The position numbers and the translations under genes are program-made. Positions 39,577 through 41,476 of a DNA stretch of 41,476 nt are shown here, piece by piece. The first letter of the stretch is position 1; each line of letters opens with the position of its first letter. This DNA is from an uncultured bacterium (lineage in GTDB: Bacteria; Cyanobacteriota; Vampirovibrionia; Gastranaerophilales; Gastranaerophilaceae), in NCBI GenBank assembly GCA_902788575.1, contig CADAKY010000012.1, forward strand, positions 1 through 41,476, read 5' to 3'. A model generated the notes under the pieces. It searched no databases. It had not been told where the DNA came from and saw nothing but the letters and a program-made list of their open reading frames with translations.

Positions 39577-41283
39577 TTATACTTTCTTTTTAATTTTGTC
39601 CGCAATCTTTTTGCATCTTAGTTTATCAACTTCTTCCATAACTTTAGCGACAGGAACTTCCCACGCACCGCTTGTAGGGGTCTGGAACGGTTTAATTGAT
39701 TTGTACCAGCCGATATCATCACCGTCTACCTTAAACCAACGCCATTCAACTATTCTGTTAAATAATCCGAAAGTCTTTATACCCAGAGCGCCTGCAAGGT
39801 TCATAACGCCGTTATCCGTTGTTACCATTAAATCCATGCAATTCATTGCGCAAGCTGTATCTTCCCAATCTCTGAATGTTCTTCCCAGACGTATAAGCTG
39901 AGCATCCTCAGGTATCATATCCATCTGCCTTGTAAGATCATCTACCTGAAAACTGTACACCTCAACATCCGGCAGCTGCATCAGCGGATACAAATAATGA
40001 AGCGGAATGTCTCTGTCTGTTTCTTTTGAAGCAAGCGTACCTTCAAATGCTATACCGATTTTAAGTTTGTCATTATTATTAATATATTCTTTTTTATAAG
40101 CATTAATCTTAGTTTTAGGAACTTTTAAGTAACCTTTTGCATTAGGAATAGTTTCCGGCTTTGTTTCACAAATAATCGGTAAATCCATCATAGGAACCCA
40201 AAGGTCATAATTAATTTTCGGAATATCAGCCTCTGAATAAATTTCAATCCCGAGTTTCGAGTCTCTAAATAATCCGATTAAACCGTTTTGTACAACAAGG
40301 GAAACCTCTTTGCATCTTGTTTTCATTTCATCAATAAACCGAGCAAACATTATTGAGTCACCAAAACCCTGCTCAAAGTGAACAAGAATTTTCTTATCAC
40401 TTATATCCATCTTCATGTTCCACTTTTTCTTCTTGGTTTTAAGTAACTCTGGAAATGCAACATTTCCGAGATCTTCTTTAAGAAATCTGTGCTGTAAGAA
40501 TTTAAACCCTTCTGAAAAACGTTTGTGACGTACAAGGTATGCACCGTATGCGTGCAAGTCTGAGTGAGTCGGATTCAGGTACATAAGTTTTGAATACATC
40601 TCATCCGCTTTTTGTACTTCATCAAACTTGCCGTAAACGTACGCAAGGTTCTTAACAACAATTCTGTTTTGAGGCGCAAGTTCAAATGCCTTATTGAGAT
40701 AATATATCTGCTTATCTTTAAATTTATCCTGATAATAAGTTGAATACAAGTGACCAAGCATATTGTATATTGAAAAATTGTCCGGATTCTTTTCAAGGGC
40801 TTTTTCATAATATTCAATAGCTTTTTTATTATCTTTAATATCTGTATATGTAAGGTCTGCTAAATAAATATAAACATCCTCTTTATCCGGAGATATTTCT
40901 TCAAATCTTTTCAAAAACTTAATAGCTAAATCAGCATTTCCGATAGCTTTCATACAAAGTCCGATATTTTTGTAAATATTAATCGGAAACCCTGTATATT
41001 TCATCATATCTCTGTATTGCTCAATGGCTTCTACATATTTTTTATCCATCATAAGTCTTTGAGAATACGAAAGCGCATAATTTAAATACCGATTTGTAAT
41101 ATCATGCAGTTCTGCTTCATCAAAAGTTTCCTTCATGACTTCACGAAAAATTTCCAGTCCGCGCTCAAAATTATTATTACTGCAATAATAATCAGCTAAC
41201 GCTATATCCATCGAATGTACCAAATCCTTGGAATTATCTATCGGAATTTCTTTTTTTACCAAAAGCCTTTTTGAAACCTGCAT
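39577..41283 (-). CDS. TPR-repeat protein fused to a glycosyltransferase-like domain
   Basis: 568 residues. The N-terminal 270 or so hold TPR units (AIEYYEKALEKNPDN, YLNKAFELAPQN, MYSKLMYLNPTHS). The C-terminal half resembles GT-B (GT9-like) domains fused to TPRs: KILVHFEQGFGDSIMFARFI, VTTDNGVMNLAGALGIKTFG and FNRIVEWRWFK. No membrane segment. Such proteins occur in glycosylation and surface-polysaccharide loci; the substrate is unknown. The ATG has GGAGG 6 nt upstream and an extended -10 promoter. It ends 1 nt from the DppC-like gene. Confidence 0.8.
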   Translation of the reverse strand: MQVSKRLLVKKEIPIDNSKDLVHSMDIALADYYCSNNNFERGLEIFREVMKETFDEAELHDITNRYLNYALSYSQRLMMDKKYVEAIEQYRDMMKYTGFPINIYKNIGLCMKAIGNADLAIKFLKRFEEISPDKEDVYIYLADLTYTDIKDNKKAIEYYEKALEKNPDNFSIYNMLGHLYSTYYQDKFKDKQIYYLNKAFELAPQNRIVVKNLAYVYGKFDEVQKADEMYSKLMYLNPTHSDLHAYGAYLVRHKRFSEGFKFLQHRFLKEDLGNVAFPELLKTKKKKWNMKMDISDKKILVHFEQGFGDSIMFARFIDEMKTRCKEVSLVVQNGLIGLFRDSKLGIEIYSEADIPKINYDLWVPMMDLPIICETKPETIPNAKGYLKVPKTKINAYKKEYINNNDKLKIGIAFEGTLASKETDRDIPLHYLYPLMQLPDVEVYSFQVDDLTRQMDMIPEDAQLIRLGRTFRDWEDTACAMNCMDLMVTTDNGVMNLAGALGIKTFGLFNRIVEWRWFKVDGDDIGWYKSIKPFQTPTSGAWEVPVAKVMEEVDKLRCKKIADKIKKKV

Positions 41284-41305
41284 ACAAATCCTCCATATTA
41301 ATTGA

Positions 41306-41314
41306 ATTCTAGCA
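41306..41314 (-). promoter_or_regulatory. Extended -10 promoter of the TPR-glycosyltransferase
   Basis: On the minus strand TGCTAGAAT (TGn plus TAGAAT, 41306-41311) lies about 22 nt before the ATG. The -35 is weak. It is the same box as in the glycan operon promoter. Confidence 0.55.
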
Positions 41315-41476
41315 TATTTTCTTATCTATTAGAAGTAGAAAATATAAAAATCGGCTAATTATATTAGAGGTATTGCCTTAACATTTCTTAACAATTTAAA
41401 GTAAAAAAGGCAATTTTTAAAAAGTTAAATACTTTATATATATGTAAGAGATATTTAAAAGAGAGAGATAAATCAA
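41315..41476. other. Right-edge intergenic region
   Basis: Strongly A/T-rich. It contains one inverted repeat with perfect 8-bp arms ATTGCCTT (41372-41379) and AAGGCAAT (41407-41414), followed by T5. The last bases (AAGAGAGAGATAAATC) look like a Shine-Dalgarno for a plus-strand gene that would begin just beyond the window, as does the GAGAGAGAG before 18444. No gene is visible here. Confidence 0.4.

Noticed and set aside
1..41476. Prophage, insertion sequence or tRNA genes
   Set aside because: No integrase, transposase, capsid or terminal repeats and no tRNA cloverleaf were recognised; composition is even across the window.

Overview
The window looks like chromosomal DNA from a low-GC, fermentative, flagellated anaerobe with a two-membrane envelope. 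The 5' end of a 16S rRNA gene lies at the left edge on the minus strand. The 16S reading, an AdhE/[FeFe]-hydrogenase fermentative gene set, MotA/MotB, a Spy/CpxP-like periplasmic protein and many glycan genes together suggest a gut relative of Cyanobacteria (Vampirovibrionia/'Melainabacteria', order Gastranaerophilales). That assignment is from memory of the group, not from a database search, so treat it as probable rather than proven.

Layout. (1) 1-754: start of an rRNA operon reading left, with a long structured leader and a near-consensus promoter. (2) 797-9204: a redox and fermentation block on the minus strand. The six-gene operon is rex, mini-[2Fe-2S] ferredoxin, PAS-containing sensory [FeFe] hydrogenase (HydS type), SpoIIE/PP2C phosphatase, second mini-ferredoxin, catalytic-type [FeFe] hydrogenase. 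It is preceded by adhE under its own strong promoter. (3) 9361-18424: mostly housekeeping genes (a Wzz-like chain-length protein, nadB, ykgJ-family, yihY/brkB, nrnA, dciA-like, alaS, rplI). (4) 18444-20577: a MetE-barrel protein and a protein resembling the flagellar hook-length control family. (5) 20639-28457: a seven-gene glycan operon with a strong promoter and a terminator: GT8, DUF616 transferase, NAD-dependent sugar epimerase, TupA-like ATP-grasp, a HisC-like aminotransferase fused to a HAD phosphatase, GT8, DUF4422. (6) 28491-32023 (minus): a small NPF-repeat protein, a degenerate RNase H-fold (DUF429-like) protein coupled to motB-motA, and a lone rfbC. (7) 32143-37385 (plus): a hybrid histidine kinase, a single-domain response regulator and a degenerate PilB/GspE-like protein with an MshEN-type N-terminus. 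Then come an anti-sigma factor, an ECF sigma factor and a Spy/CpxP-like protein, preceded by an ECF-type promoter. (8) 37490-41476: an oligopeptide-type ABC permease pair, and a TPR-glycosyltransferase facing it tail to tail.

How the parts work together. Rex (NADH/NAD+ sensing), HydS (probable H2 or redox sensing through an H-cluster plus PAS) and the SpoIIE phosphatase form a plausible signalling chain controlling fermentative hydrogenase and alcohol dehydrogenase output. The glycan operon carries an epimerase, an amide-forming ATP-grasp and an aminotransferase-phosphatase fusion. This suggests a glycan decorated with an amino-alcohol or amino acid, possibly amide-linked to a uronic acid. 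The histidine kinase, response regulator and pseudo-PilB genes overlap or nearly abut and look like a self-contained signalling unit, possibly linked to c-di-GMP and surface motility. No CRISPR array, prophage, insertion sequence or tRNA was seen.
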